From Prolixibacteraceae bacterium (lineage in GTDB: Bacteria; Bacteroidota; Bacteroidia; Bacteroidales; Prolixibacteraceae), in the NCBI GenBank assembly GCA_027451165.1, contig DAIDJX010000245.1:1-5182 (forward strand): a stretch of DNA of 5,182 bases, in the 5' to 3' direction. The notes below the pieces were generated by a model. It searched no databases. It saw nothing but the letters and a program-made list of their open reading frames with translations, and was not told the DNA's origin. Positions within the stretch are counted from its first letter, which is position 1; the number at the start of each line of letters is the position of its first letter. The translations under genes were made by a program, and so were the position numbers. Positions 1 to 5,182 of this stretch are shown piece after piece.

Positions 1-2
1 CC

Positions 3-1346
3 GGTGTGATTAAGGTCTCTGTCACCGGAGAGCCCTCCCGGATCGAGGAACTTGTTGATTTCATACCTGACAATACAGAGGTTTTAACTGCCAACGGATC
101 AGAGAATTCGGTGGAACTTCATGCGCTGAAGCTGGGGAAAACAAGTGTACAGGCAAAGACCACCTGTGGTACACCTGTCGGTTCTGCCATTGATGTCGAA
201 GTGGTCAACTGTGATAAGGAGACGGTGGAGGCATTGGAGCGTATGAGGAAGGCAGCGGTTGAAAACCTTCAGGATGCAGCTGAGGCCTTGCAAAAACTGG
301 CTGCATCGGAAGAATTTGCAAAAGCGATGAAGGACATTCCCGGGGCAGCCCAAAAACTTGTGGCTAAAGCTGCCCTGACTTTAATTACCTCCGGCAAGGC
401 CCCAACAGCGGCCATAAAAACTGCCGGCGAACTTGCTGAAGCAGGCGCTGCCATATCGGAACTGATCGGAAGTGCAACCGGGGCTGAACTTGGAGGTAAT
501 GCATTTAAAAATGCCGTGGGTCAGCTTGGCGGCGAACTGGTAAACACACTTGTCGGAGTGGTTGAAGTGGGAGAAGCGGGTTATGAGTTTGGGGAGAAAC
601 TGGGAGAGATCCTGCGCCATGAGAGTACAATGAAAGGTGCCCTGGAGAATTTTGAGAAGGCAATGAAGGATCTCAGGGAGGTAGAGCGTCTTCAGCGGAT
701 TTGCAAAGGGGATAAGACCGGGCCAAAGAAGCAGGATCCGCCAAAAGCTGATCCCCAGCCAAAACCTGATAACCCGAAACCGACACCATCGGAACCACCT
801 GTAACAAAGAAACCAAAACCGACTGAAGATACCCCGCCGGTTCAGGAGCCGACAGGTCAGGATCCGACACCTGGTGAACCCGGTGAGACCAAACCTCCTG
901 AAGAACCACCTACCACACCCGTGCCGCCCACCCAGTTGGGACTCCCCACCGGTCTGGCAGACTGCGGTTGCGAGAAACAGCAGAGCGTTGGTATAACAGC
1001 AAAAGACATTTTGGTAATCGAGGAAGGCACCAAAATCCTTGGCGACTGTGTTGAAAGGTTTAACAAAACTTCGGTGGTAGATTATACACAGGCTCTGAAT
1101 GAGTTTTCAGAACTGACAAAATCACTTGGAGCCGGAGCCTCTGGTAATCCGGATCTCTATAGGAAACAGGCACGGGAGGCAAAACCGAAGATTGACTCTC
1201 TTGTCACCAGGATAAATAACTACGATAAGGCCGGCAAAGCATTCCTCGGTAAATTCAAAAAATGTCCAGAATCGGTCAAATCGGGAATGGATGTGCTTCA
1301 GTCTGCCCTTACAGTCACAATAGATTCGATAAAGACTAAATATTGA
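3..1346 (+). CDS. Ig-like / Ala-rich helical / Pro-rich linker protein, 5' partial
   Basis: The reading frame is open to the left edge, so the true start lies outside the window; the GTG at 6 is only the first start-like codon. Numbering from that codon, residues 1-68 end in a pattern typical of the last strands of a bacterial Ig-like Big_2 domain (LGKTSVQAKT...GSAIDVEVVNC). Residues about 70-233 are strongly helical and rich in Ala, Glu and Lys; inside them, 149-200 hold closely spaced glycines (GAELGG, GQLGGEL, GVVEVGEAG) resembling glycine-zipper helices. Residues 240-317 form a Pro/Lys/Thr/Glu linker. The last 130 residues are a small helical domain with Cys at 320, 322, 348 and 420. The domain order suggests an exported, multi-domain surface or secreted protein. 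It ends 3 nt before the next gene and is probably co-transcribed with it. I do not recognise the family; the coding call is firm, the function unknown. Confidence 0.9.
   Translation, partial: GVIKVSVTGEPSRIEELVDFIPDNTEVLTANGSENSVELHALKLGKTSVQAKTTCGTPVGSAIDVEVVNCDKETVEALERMRKAAVENLQDAAEALQKLAASEEFAKAMKDIPGAAQKLVAKAALTLITSGKAPTAAIKTAGELAEAGAAISELIGSATGAELGGNAFKNAVGQLGGELVNTLVGVVEVGEAGYEFGEKLGEILRHESTMKGALENFEKAMKDLREVERLQRICKGDKTGPKKQDPPKADPQPKPDNPKPTPSEPPVTKKPKPTEDTPPVQEPTGQDPTPGEPGETKPPEEPPTTPVPPTQLGLPTGLADCGCEKQQSVGITAKDILVIEEGTKILGDCVERFNKTSVVDYTQALNEFSELTKSLGAGASGNPDLYRKQAREAKPKIDSLVTRINNYDKAGKAFLGKFKKCPESVKSGMDVLQSALTVTIDSIKTKY
723..957 (+). other. Proline-rich interdomain linker in the first gene
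   Basis: Roughly residues 240-317 of the partial protein alternate Pro with Lys, Thr, Glu, Gln and Gly, with short imperfect PKPxxPKP and EPPxT units. Such segments usually act as extended spacers between folded domains, often in proteins that cross or project from the envelope. The underlying DNA is CC-rich and locally repetitive but has no exact tandem repeat. It separates the Ala-rich helical region from the Cys-containing C-terminal domain. Confidence 0.7.
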
Positions 1347-1349
1347 TTT

Positions 1350-3458
1350 ATGAAAACGATCTGTCTCTTTTGTTTGTTGTTTTGCCTCAGTGTAGCCTGC
1401 CTGGCCCAGCCCGACAATATCAAACGGATCATGGCCAAACAAAAAGCCGGCCAGGAGCTCACTGAAGAAGAGGAAGCGGCTTTTGAAAAATGGATTGATG
1501 ATATGGTTGCAAAAGCCGGAAGCAAAAAAAACATTGCCGGAGCTGCATCCAAAAGCAGCGTTCAAAAAACCGGTTGCCCGACACTCAAAACTACTCCGCT
1601 TAAGGTAACTGATCTGACCCGCGAAAGTTATATTGCACTAGCCAAAGGACTTCTGGCTACATACGGTCCAAAGTCCGGCGACGTGCAGGGATTGAAATCC
1701 CTGGTTGAGGCTTCGGAAAAACCAACCGATGGTTCCGATATGGGCGCCCTGCTCACTATTGCAGGTGCAGGATCGGCATCAGTGTACACCATTGCTTCGA
1801 GCGCCATCCGGAAACCTGAAGACATTCTGACAGCCAACAATCTCGGGGTTGTACTCAAAGATATGGGGGAATGCAACAAAGCATTGCAAATCCTGAAGTA
1901 CGCTGACAAACTAAAACCCAATATCGGGCTTGTTTTGTGTAACATAGGCTGGGTGTATCGCGAAATGGGATACAACACCGATGCAAAGCTTTATTTTCAG
2001 AAAGCGCTGAAAGCTGCGCCCGAAATGGCGTCACCAAATCTTGGCCTAGGACTGATCGCAAAATGTGAAGGTGATTTCGCCAAAGCAGAACAGTACCTGA
2101 GAAAAGCCCTTCCTGACCGGTATTCGGCTGTCGGATTTGCTGCATATCAAAAAGCCAGAGAATCGCAGCCCCCGAAACCTGAAGGCAGCCAGGATGAGCC
2201 AATGGCCAAAGAAAAAGGGAATACCGGTGATGTGTCAGTGCCCGAAATGCCGGTATTTGAAGAAAAAGAGAGAACGGCTTCTCAAAAAGAATTGATTCAG
2301 AACTATATGGGACGGATCGATTCCCGTTTGCAGCAACTCCTGGAAGAGTACAACTCAACGCTTGCAGTGGTGATGAAACAGGGACAAAAAGCCTTAAAGG
2401 ATCCTGATAATTCCATTGTTTTCAGGCGCGATTTTTCAAAAGAACTGATGCTTTTCGAAGATGCCACCCTGTTGCTGTTTGGCGAAACCAGTAACTATGG
2501 CCGGTCAGTGAAAGAAGGCTCCAAATTAATGGAACAGAACAGCAAATACCTTGAAAAGGATTTGCCCGCCATGATGCAGCACCAGGAAAAAATTTTGCGC
2601 CTGCAGGAACAACTTATCAAGCTGCTGGAAGAAGCGGGAGCCTGTGGTGATAACGAGATCTGTCAGAAAAAAGTGCAGGCTAAAATCGACCAGAATCAGT
2701 ATGAAGCTGAGCAGGAAGCCTATCAGATGTGCCTCCTGCAAAAAGGTGAATTGGATATGTCATATTCCAGTACCTTCAAGGCTTATAAGAAGGGGTACAA
2801 CACATTCAGGGAAGCAGTTTCGGATTATTATGCTTTCACCAATCCCATATTGGAGCGTATATACTCCCCCAGTTTCAACGAACTTGAGAACCTGTACCGT
2901 GAAATGTTTGTTTTAACGCATGAGAAAGCAGTCCAGGGATTAGGCTCTGGATTGCCCGAAATGGCTGAACAGTATAATGAGCTAAAATGCATAGAGCCCA
3001 AACCGCCTGAACCGGCTGCAACAGAACCAGAAGATTCAAATCTTCCCAAAAAGAAGGAAAAAGAGTGTCCGCTGGGGAAAGGGATCAATGCCGGGTTCGG
3101 AGGTATTGCCTTCGAACTGGACTGCAGTCATGTGAAACTTTCAGGGGGTGAGGGAGTGCTTTGGTCGGTGAAGCGTGATTTCGACAAACATGAAACCGTT
3201 GTATGGGGAGGTGTTGGTGCGAAAGGAACCTACGGCAATGGGAATGTCACAGGTGAGGCAAGCGTAGGAGTGGAAGTGACCATTGGCCAGGGCGATGTGA
3301 TCAGGGATGTGGCATTTACTAGCAGTGTGAAGGCAGGGTTAGGCGGTCTGGCAGAAGGCGAAGTAAGCGGAAGACTGGCATTGGAAGGAGGTGCCTCCAT
3401 TGAAACCAGCGCCAATCTGGTAAATCCCGGGTTCCCCGGAATAGGAGGGAATGAATAA
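1350..3458 (+). CDS. Exported TPR protein with coiled-coil middle and Gly-rich beta C-terminus
   Basis: This is a complete 702-residue protein. The ATG at 1350 is chosen because it directly precedes a classic export signal: Lys2, a Leu/Cys/Phe core, then SVACLAQ. Either signal peptidase I cuts after Ala19, or Cys17 is lipidated; the serine at -3 makes the lipobox weak. Three tetratricopeptide repeats follow at about 161-194, 191-225 and 226-258 (NNLGVVLKDMG, CNIGWVYREMG, LGLGLIAKCEGDFAKAEQYL). A Pro/Glu linker (about 270-312) leads to a long helical, Gln/Glu-rich region (about 312-545). After a second Pro/Lys linker (about 547-578), the tail has short alternating beta strands rich in Gly, Val and Ser, ending NPGFPGIGGNE. 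The TPRs imply protein binding outside the cytoplasm. It lies 3 nt after the upstream gene, with no Shine-Dalgarno site, so translation is probably coupled. It may be a scaffold or surface component working with that neighbour; the function is not known. The tail may once have been longer (see findings). Confidence 0.93.
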   Translation: MKTICLFCLLFCLSVACLAQPDNIKRIMAKQKAGQELTEEEEAAFEKWIDDMVAKAGSKKNIAGAASKSSVQKTGCPTLKTTPLKVTDLTRESYIALAKGLLATYGPKSGDVQGLKSLVEASEKPTDGSDMGALLTIAGAGSASVYTIASSAIRKPEDILTANNLGVVLKDMGECNKALQILKYADKLKPNIGLVLCNIGWVYREMGYNTDAKLYFQKALKAAPEMASPNLGLGLIAKCEGDFAKAEQYLRKALPDRYSAVGFAAYQKARESQPPKPEGSQDEPMAKEKGNTGDVSVPEMPVFEEKERTASQKELIQNYMGRIDSRLQQLLEEYNSTLAVVMKQGQKALKDPDNSIVFRRDFSKELMLFEDATLLLFGETSNYGRSVKEGSKLMEQNSKYLEKDLPAMMQHQEKILRLQEQLIKLLEEAGACGDNEICQKKVQAKIDQNQYEAEQEAYQMCLLQKGELDMSYSSTFKAYKKGYNTFREAVSDYYAFTNPILERIYSPSFNELENLYREMFVLTHEKAVQGLGSGLPEMAEQYNELKCIEPKPPEPAATEPEDSNLPKKKEKECPLGKGINAGFGGIAFELDCSHVKLSGGEGVLWSVKRDFDKHETVVWGGVGAKGTYGNGNVTGEASVGVEVTIGQGDVIRDVAFTSSVKAGLGGLAEGEVSGRLALEGGASIETSANLVNPGFPGIGGNE

Positions 3459-3591
3459 ATCAAGAAATTTCCGGTTTTCCCGGAGCCGGCGTGAAATATG
3501 CCTGGGCCTTTTAGGTGAAGTTGTGGCCGTCAGTGGTAATTTGGAACTGTTCAGCCTGTGCCTGGGATGCTTGCACCGGAATAATCAATAA
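3451..3591 (+). CDS. Possible 46-codon ORF or remnant overlapping the TPR gene end
   Basis: An ATG at 3451 overlaps the last 8 nt of the TPR gene and opens a 46-codon frame ending TAA at 3591. An AGGAGG lies at 3443-3448, only 2 nt before the ATG, which is too close for efficient use. The predicted product starts basic (MNKSRNFRFSRSRR) and becomes hydrophobic (LGLLGEVVAVSGNLELF). It overlaps the 3' end of the convergent toxin gene by 7 nt. I do not recognise it. An equally good reading is that the GEVVAVSGNLELF stretch is a displaced piece of the beta-strand tail of the gene upstream. Confidence 0.2.
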   Translation: MNKSRNFRFSRSRREICLGLLGEVVAVSGNLELFSLCLGCLHRNNQ

Positions 3592-3839
3592 TGATATCGG
3601 CATTGAGCAATGTACAGGATATCATTTTCAGCCTTATAGACTAAACGGTGTTCACCGGAAATTCTTCGCGACCAATAAACGGAAAGTTCATGTTTAAGGG
3701 GTTCAGGGTTACCTATACCTGAAAATGGGTTCCGCTGGCCATCCTTAATCAGGGAATTGATTTTCTTCAATACCTTTTTGGCTGCATCTAACCAATGCTG
3801 ATAATCCTCCCAGGCGTCACAATGTCATAAAACATCCAT
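3585..3839 (-). pseudogene. yoeB: YoeB-type mRNA interferase toxin with nonsense codon 5
   Basis: YoeB is a RelE-superfamily endoribonuclease that cleaves mRNA at the ribosomal A site and is held inactive by YefM. Read from the ATG at 3839, the gene is exactly 84 codons like E. coli YoeB, but codon 5 (3827-3825) is TGA. From codon 6 on the match is unmistakable: AWEDYQHWLDAAKKVL, NPEPLKHELSVYWSRRI, EHRLVY and a C-terminal CRYHY. The catalytic positions known from E. coli (Glu46, Arg65, His83, Tyr84) are all present at the same numbers. E. coli YoeB has Trp at position 5, so a single TGG-to-TGA change explains the stop. The ATG overlaps the antitoxin stop by one base (TGATG), implying translational coupling. 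The next in-frame start-like codon is TTG at 3770, which would remove 23 residues. It is probably inactive; a sequencing error or TGA read-through would restore a normal toxin. Confidence 0.85.
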
Positions 3840-4093
3840 CACAAAACAAGATTGTGTTTTTCAAGGCCGGTTTTTGAATTGATATCTTTGACAGCCTTTG
3901 CCAGCCTTTTCCGGTTTGCTTCGCTCCTGGTTAAATGTATGGTTTCAAAAAGCGAATTATATTCACCTAAGGACATCATTATAATACTCCTGCCTTTGGG
4001 CCGGTGTACTACCAATAATTCGTCATTATCGGTAACAGCATCCAAATTAGATTTGAGTTTCTGCCTTAATTCAGAATAATTAACCGCTCTCAT
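3839..4093 (-). CDS. yefM: YefM-type antitoxin (Phd/YefM family)
   Basis: The product is 84 residues, the usual size for YefM. The N-terminal half is the Phd/YefM DNA-binding fold, recognisable from VNYSELRQKL at 5-14 and the MMSLGEYNSLFET stretch around 39-51. The helix ending LTRSEANRKRLAKAV and the polar tail correspond to the toxin-wrapping part that covers YoeB. The protein should neutralise YoeB and, alone or with toxin as corepressor, repress its own promoter. The start at 4093 is supported by full-length alignment with YefM from MRxxxYSE onward and by a promoter and operator just upstream; there is no Shine-Dalgarno site, and the predicted 5' leader is only about 10 nt. The frame is intact. 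The stop overlaps the toxin ATG. Because the toxin has a nonsense codon, this may now be an orphan antitoxin. Confidence 0.92.
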   Translation of the reverse strand: MRAVNYSELRQKLKSNLDAVTDNDELLVVHRPKGRSIIMMSLGEYNSLFETIHLTRSEANRKRLAKAVKDINSKTGLEKHNLVL

Positions 4094-4105
4094 TCTTGCA
4101 ATTTA

Positions 4106-4123
4106 GGTACAAAAATAAGTACT
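4106..4123 (-). promoter_or_regulatory. YefM-YoeB operator: two GTAC-core palindromes 12 bp apart
   Basis: Two hexamers with palindromic GTAC cores occur at 4106-4111 (GGTACA on the plus strand) and 4118-4123 (AGTACT), with centres exactly 12 bp apart. The E. coli yefM-yoeB operator uses paired TGTACA hexamers at the same 12-bp spacing. Here the pair brackets the -7 box, so binding by YefM or YefM-YoeB would block RNA polymerase. The hexamers are not perfect TGTACA, so the assignment rests on core, spacing and position. Confidence 0.65.
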
Positions 4124-4140
4124 TTTTTCACAACGTAAAA
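4110..4140 (-). promoter_or_regulatory. Bacteroidota-type promoter of yefM-yoeB
   Basis: On the minus strand, TATTTTTG at 4117-4110 is an exact match to the Bacteroidota -7 consensus TAnnTTTG. Nineteen bases upstream, TTTT at 4140-4137 fits the -33 TTTG box in three of four positions, with the expected spacing. Transcription should begin near 4104, leaving a leader of about 10 nt before the antitoxin ATG. The -7 box lies between the two GTAC cores of the operator. Confidence 0.7.
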
Positions 4141-4375
4141 TCCTTCCTTTCCTGCCCTCAGAAACAGCAGAAGGTTAATCCCAATAAGGGGATTGGATAG
4201 AAACCGGATCATTTTTTTAAATTTCTTTCTTCGCTGCTTCTTTTTCCATTTTCGACTTATATTCGTGCAACTCTCCTGTTTAATTTTATGATTACTTTTA
4301 TGTTTTTGTTTCTTCCGGAAACCAGAATACAGGAAGTCATAATGAATTGTTTATGAGAGTTTTGTAATTTAAAAA
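4141..4375. other. AT-rich divergent intergenic region
   Basis: This 235-bp gap separates the minus-strand antitoxin promoter from the plus-strand DedA gene. It contains a small inverted repeat, AATCCC-(6 nt)-GGGATT at 4177-4194, and a T run at 4212-4218 that is too far away to make a standard terminator. A TGTTTTTG at 4301-4308 is one base off the Bacteroidota -7 consensus and could serve the DedA gene, but no matching -33 box is clear. I find no RNA gene or convincing coding sequence here. Confidence 0.5.
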
Positions 4376-5182
4376 ATGGATCCAATACAATTAAACTGGT
4401 TAAAGCACGGGCTCATCATTTTTTTCACCACTTTTCTTCATGAAGATGTTGCTATCCTGGCTGCAGCGTATTCCAGAGTGGAAGACAAAATGCCGCTTGT
4501 GTTTGCCTATATGAGTGTATACCTTGGTATCATTTGCGGGGATATACTTATTTATGGATTGGGCCACCTGGCCCAAAAAAACAGGTGGCTGAAGGGAAAA
4601 ATAATAGGGCCCAAAGTTGAGCGGATCAAAATGTGGCTGGAATCGCATCTTGTCAGGGTACTGATTATATGCAGGTTTACACCGGGATTATTGTTTCCGA
4701 CCTTTGTTGCCTGTGGATGGTTCAAAATATCATTCAAACGGTTTGCTATGGTCTCCATTCTGGCAGGAGCAATTTATTCCTCGGTAATGTTGTCTCTTGC
4801 TGTTTTTTTTGGAGATGTACTTCACAAGCAATTCGGCATATGGATTTGGATTGTTCTGATAATACTGGTGGCCGCTTATGCCCTCCGGAATTCTTTTAAA
4901 CCACGATGGAGTGATACCACTGAGGATGCCCTTGGGGAACTTCCTTTGTCGTTCAGGAAGATCCTGTACAAAGATTTTTCCACCTCCTTTTTCAGACACA
5001 GGGGCATGCCTTCGCTGGAAGGGATCAGACGGATCGTCTCCTTTGCAGAAAGGATTCCCAACAGTTTGTTTTATATCCCGGTTGGTTTTAGGTGGCTATT
5101 ATTGTCGGTCCGTTACCGGAGCCTTACCCTACCGAGCGTTTCCAATCCCCTGATTGAGACTGGTGGGATGTGGGGTGAGTCC
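4376..5182 (+). CDS. DedA-family membrane domain fused to start of ATP-grasp protein, 3' partial
   Basis: An ATG at 4376 opens 269 codons with no stop, running off the right edge. Residues 1-172 are a DedA/SNARE-associated membrane domain (DedA, YqjA and YohD type; members act in lipid flipping and proton-dependent envelope homeostasis). The hallmarks are an early FLHEDVAILAAAY with acidic pair Glu23-Asp24, GDILIYGLG at 55-63, and the re-entrant RFTPG at 100-104; hydrophobic segments lie near 41-63, 93-115, 123-146 and 153-171. A polar linker (173-227) leads to NSLFYIPVGFRWLLLSVRYR, then LTLPSVSNPLIETGGMWGES at 250-269. That last stretch resembles the membrane-proximal N-terminus of Bacteroidota ATP-grasp (D-Ala-D-Ala ligase-like) proteins, in which an NPxIxxGGMxGESK motif precedes the ATP-binding fold. 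The catalytic part is beyond the window. There is no Shine-Dalgarno site. The DedA call is strong; the ATP-grasp identity is from motif memory only. Confidence 0.85.
   Translation, partial: MDPIQLNWLKHGLIIFFTTFLHEDVAILAAAYSRVEDKMPLVFAYMSVYLGIICGDILIYGLGHLAQKNRWLKGKIIGPKVERIKMWLESHLVRVLIICRFTPGLLFPTFVACGWFKISFKRFAMVSILAGAIYSSVMLSLAVFFGDVLHKQFGIWIWIVLIILVAAYALRNSFKPRWSDTTEDALGELPLSFRKILYKDFSTSFFRHRGMPSLEGIRRIVSFAERIPNSLFYIPVGFRWLLLSVRYRSLTLPSVSNPLIETGGMWGES

Noticed and set aside
1122..1565. 147-codon minus-strand ORF across the junction of the two secreted-protein genes
   Set aside because: It is antisense to two genes with clear protein features and has no recognisable domain or start context.
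3459..3584. Bidirectional terminator between the TPR gene and the convergent toxin
   Set aside because: Only short 4-bp stems such as GTGC/GCAC and CCGG self-complementary blocks are present, without a following T run. No supported terminator could be placed.
3515..3697. 60-codon plus-strand ORF opposite the toxin gene
   Set aside because: It is antisense to the clearly homologous YoeB coding sequence, has no recognisable product and no start signal.
4177..4218. Inverted repeat AATCCC/GGGATT followed by a T run, as a possible terminator
   Set aside because: The stem is only 6 bp with AT ends, and the T run begins 17 nt after the stem. No gene ends nearby on the plus strand.
4090..4350. 86-codon stop-free minus-strand frame ending in the antitoxin start (TGA overlapping its ATG), with an internal ATG at 4212 giving 40 residues
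   Set aside because: The first half is low-complexity Lys/Arg from A-rich DNA, no start codon supports the longer form, and the frame runs through the antitoxin promoter and operator. Chance is the better explanation.
4633..4899. Plus-strand 88-codon ORF within the DedA gene
   Set aside because: It is an out-of-frame shadow of the DedA-ATP-grasp frame, which has conserved motifs and runs uninterrupted from 4376.

Overview
The window looks like chromosomal DNA of a member of the Bacteroidota. This is an inference from three things: the genes mostly lack Shine-Dalgarno sites, the one good promoter matches the Bacteroidota -7/-33 pattern (TAnnTTTG), and the protein styles fit (a secreted TPR protein with a Gly-rich beta tail, and a DedA domain running into the N-terminal module of a Bacteroidota-type ATP-grasp protein). 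No ribosomal or other marker gene is present, so nothing finer can be said.

Layout. (1) Positions 3-3458, plus strand: two genes 3 nt apart, evidently one transcription unit. The first is cut by the left edge. It shows the end of an Ig-like (Big_2-type) domain, a long Ala-rich helical region with a Gly-rich stretch, a proline-rich linker and a small Cys-containing helical domain. The second is a complete 702-residue exported protein with three TPRs, a helical/coiled-coil middle and a Gly-rich beta-strand C-terminus. Neither has a function I can name. Both look like parts of one envelope or extracellular apparatus. (2) Positions 3459-3584: a short convergent gap that may hold frameshifted remnants of the beta tail of the second gene, or a 46-codon ORF. 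(3) Positions 3585-4140, minus strand: a YefM-YoeB type II toxin-antitoxin module with its own promoter and operator. The antitoxin is intact. The toxin carries an in-frame TGA at codon 5, exactly where E. coli YoeB has Trp, while all catalytic residues remain. (4) Positions 4141-4375: an AT-rich divergent intergenic region. (5) Positions 4376-5182, plus strand, open at the right edge: a DedA/SNARE-associated membrane domain continuing without a stop into a segment that matches the start of ATP-grasp ligase-like proteins.

How the parts relate. The two-gene secreted module and the DedA-ATP-grasp gene have no evident functional link. The toxin-antitoxin cassette lies between them, convergent with the first unit and divergent from the last. 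The observations most worth following are the single-codon inactivation (or recoding) of yoeB beside an intact antitoxin and operator, the DedA-ATP-grasp fusion, and the unrecognised secreted pair.
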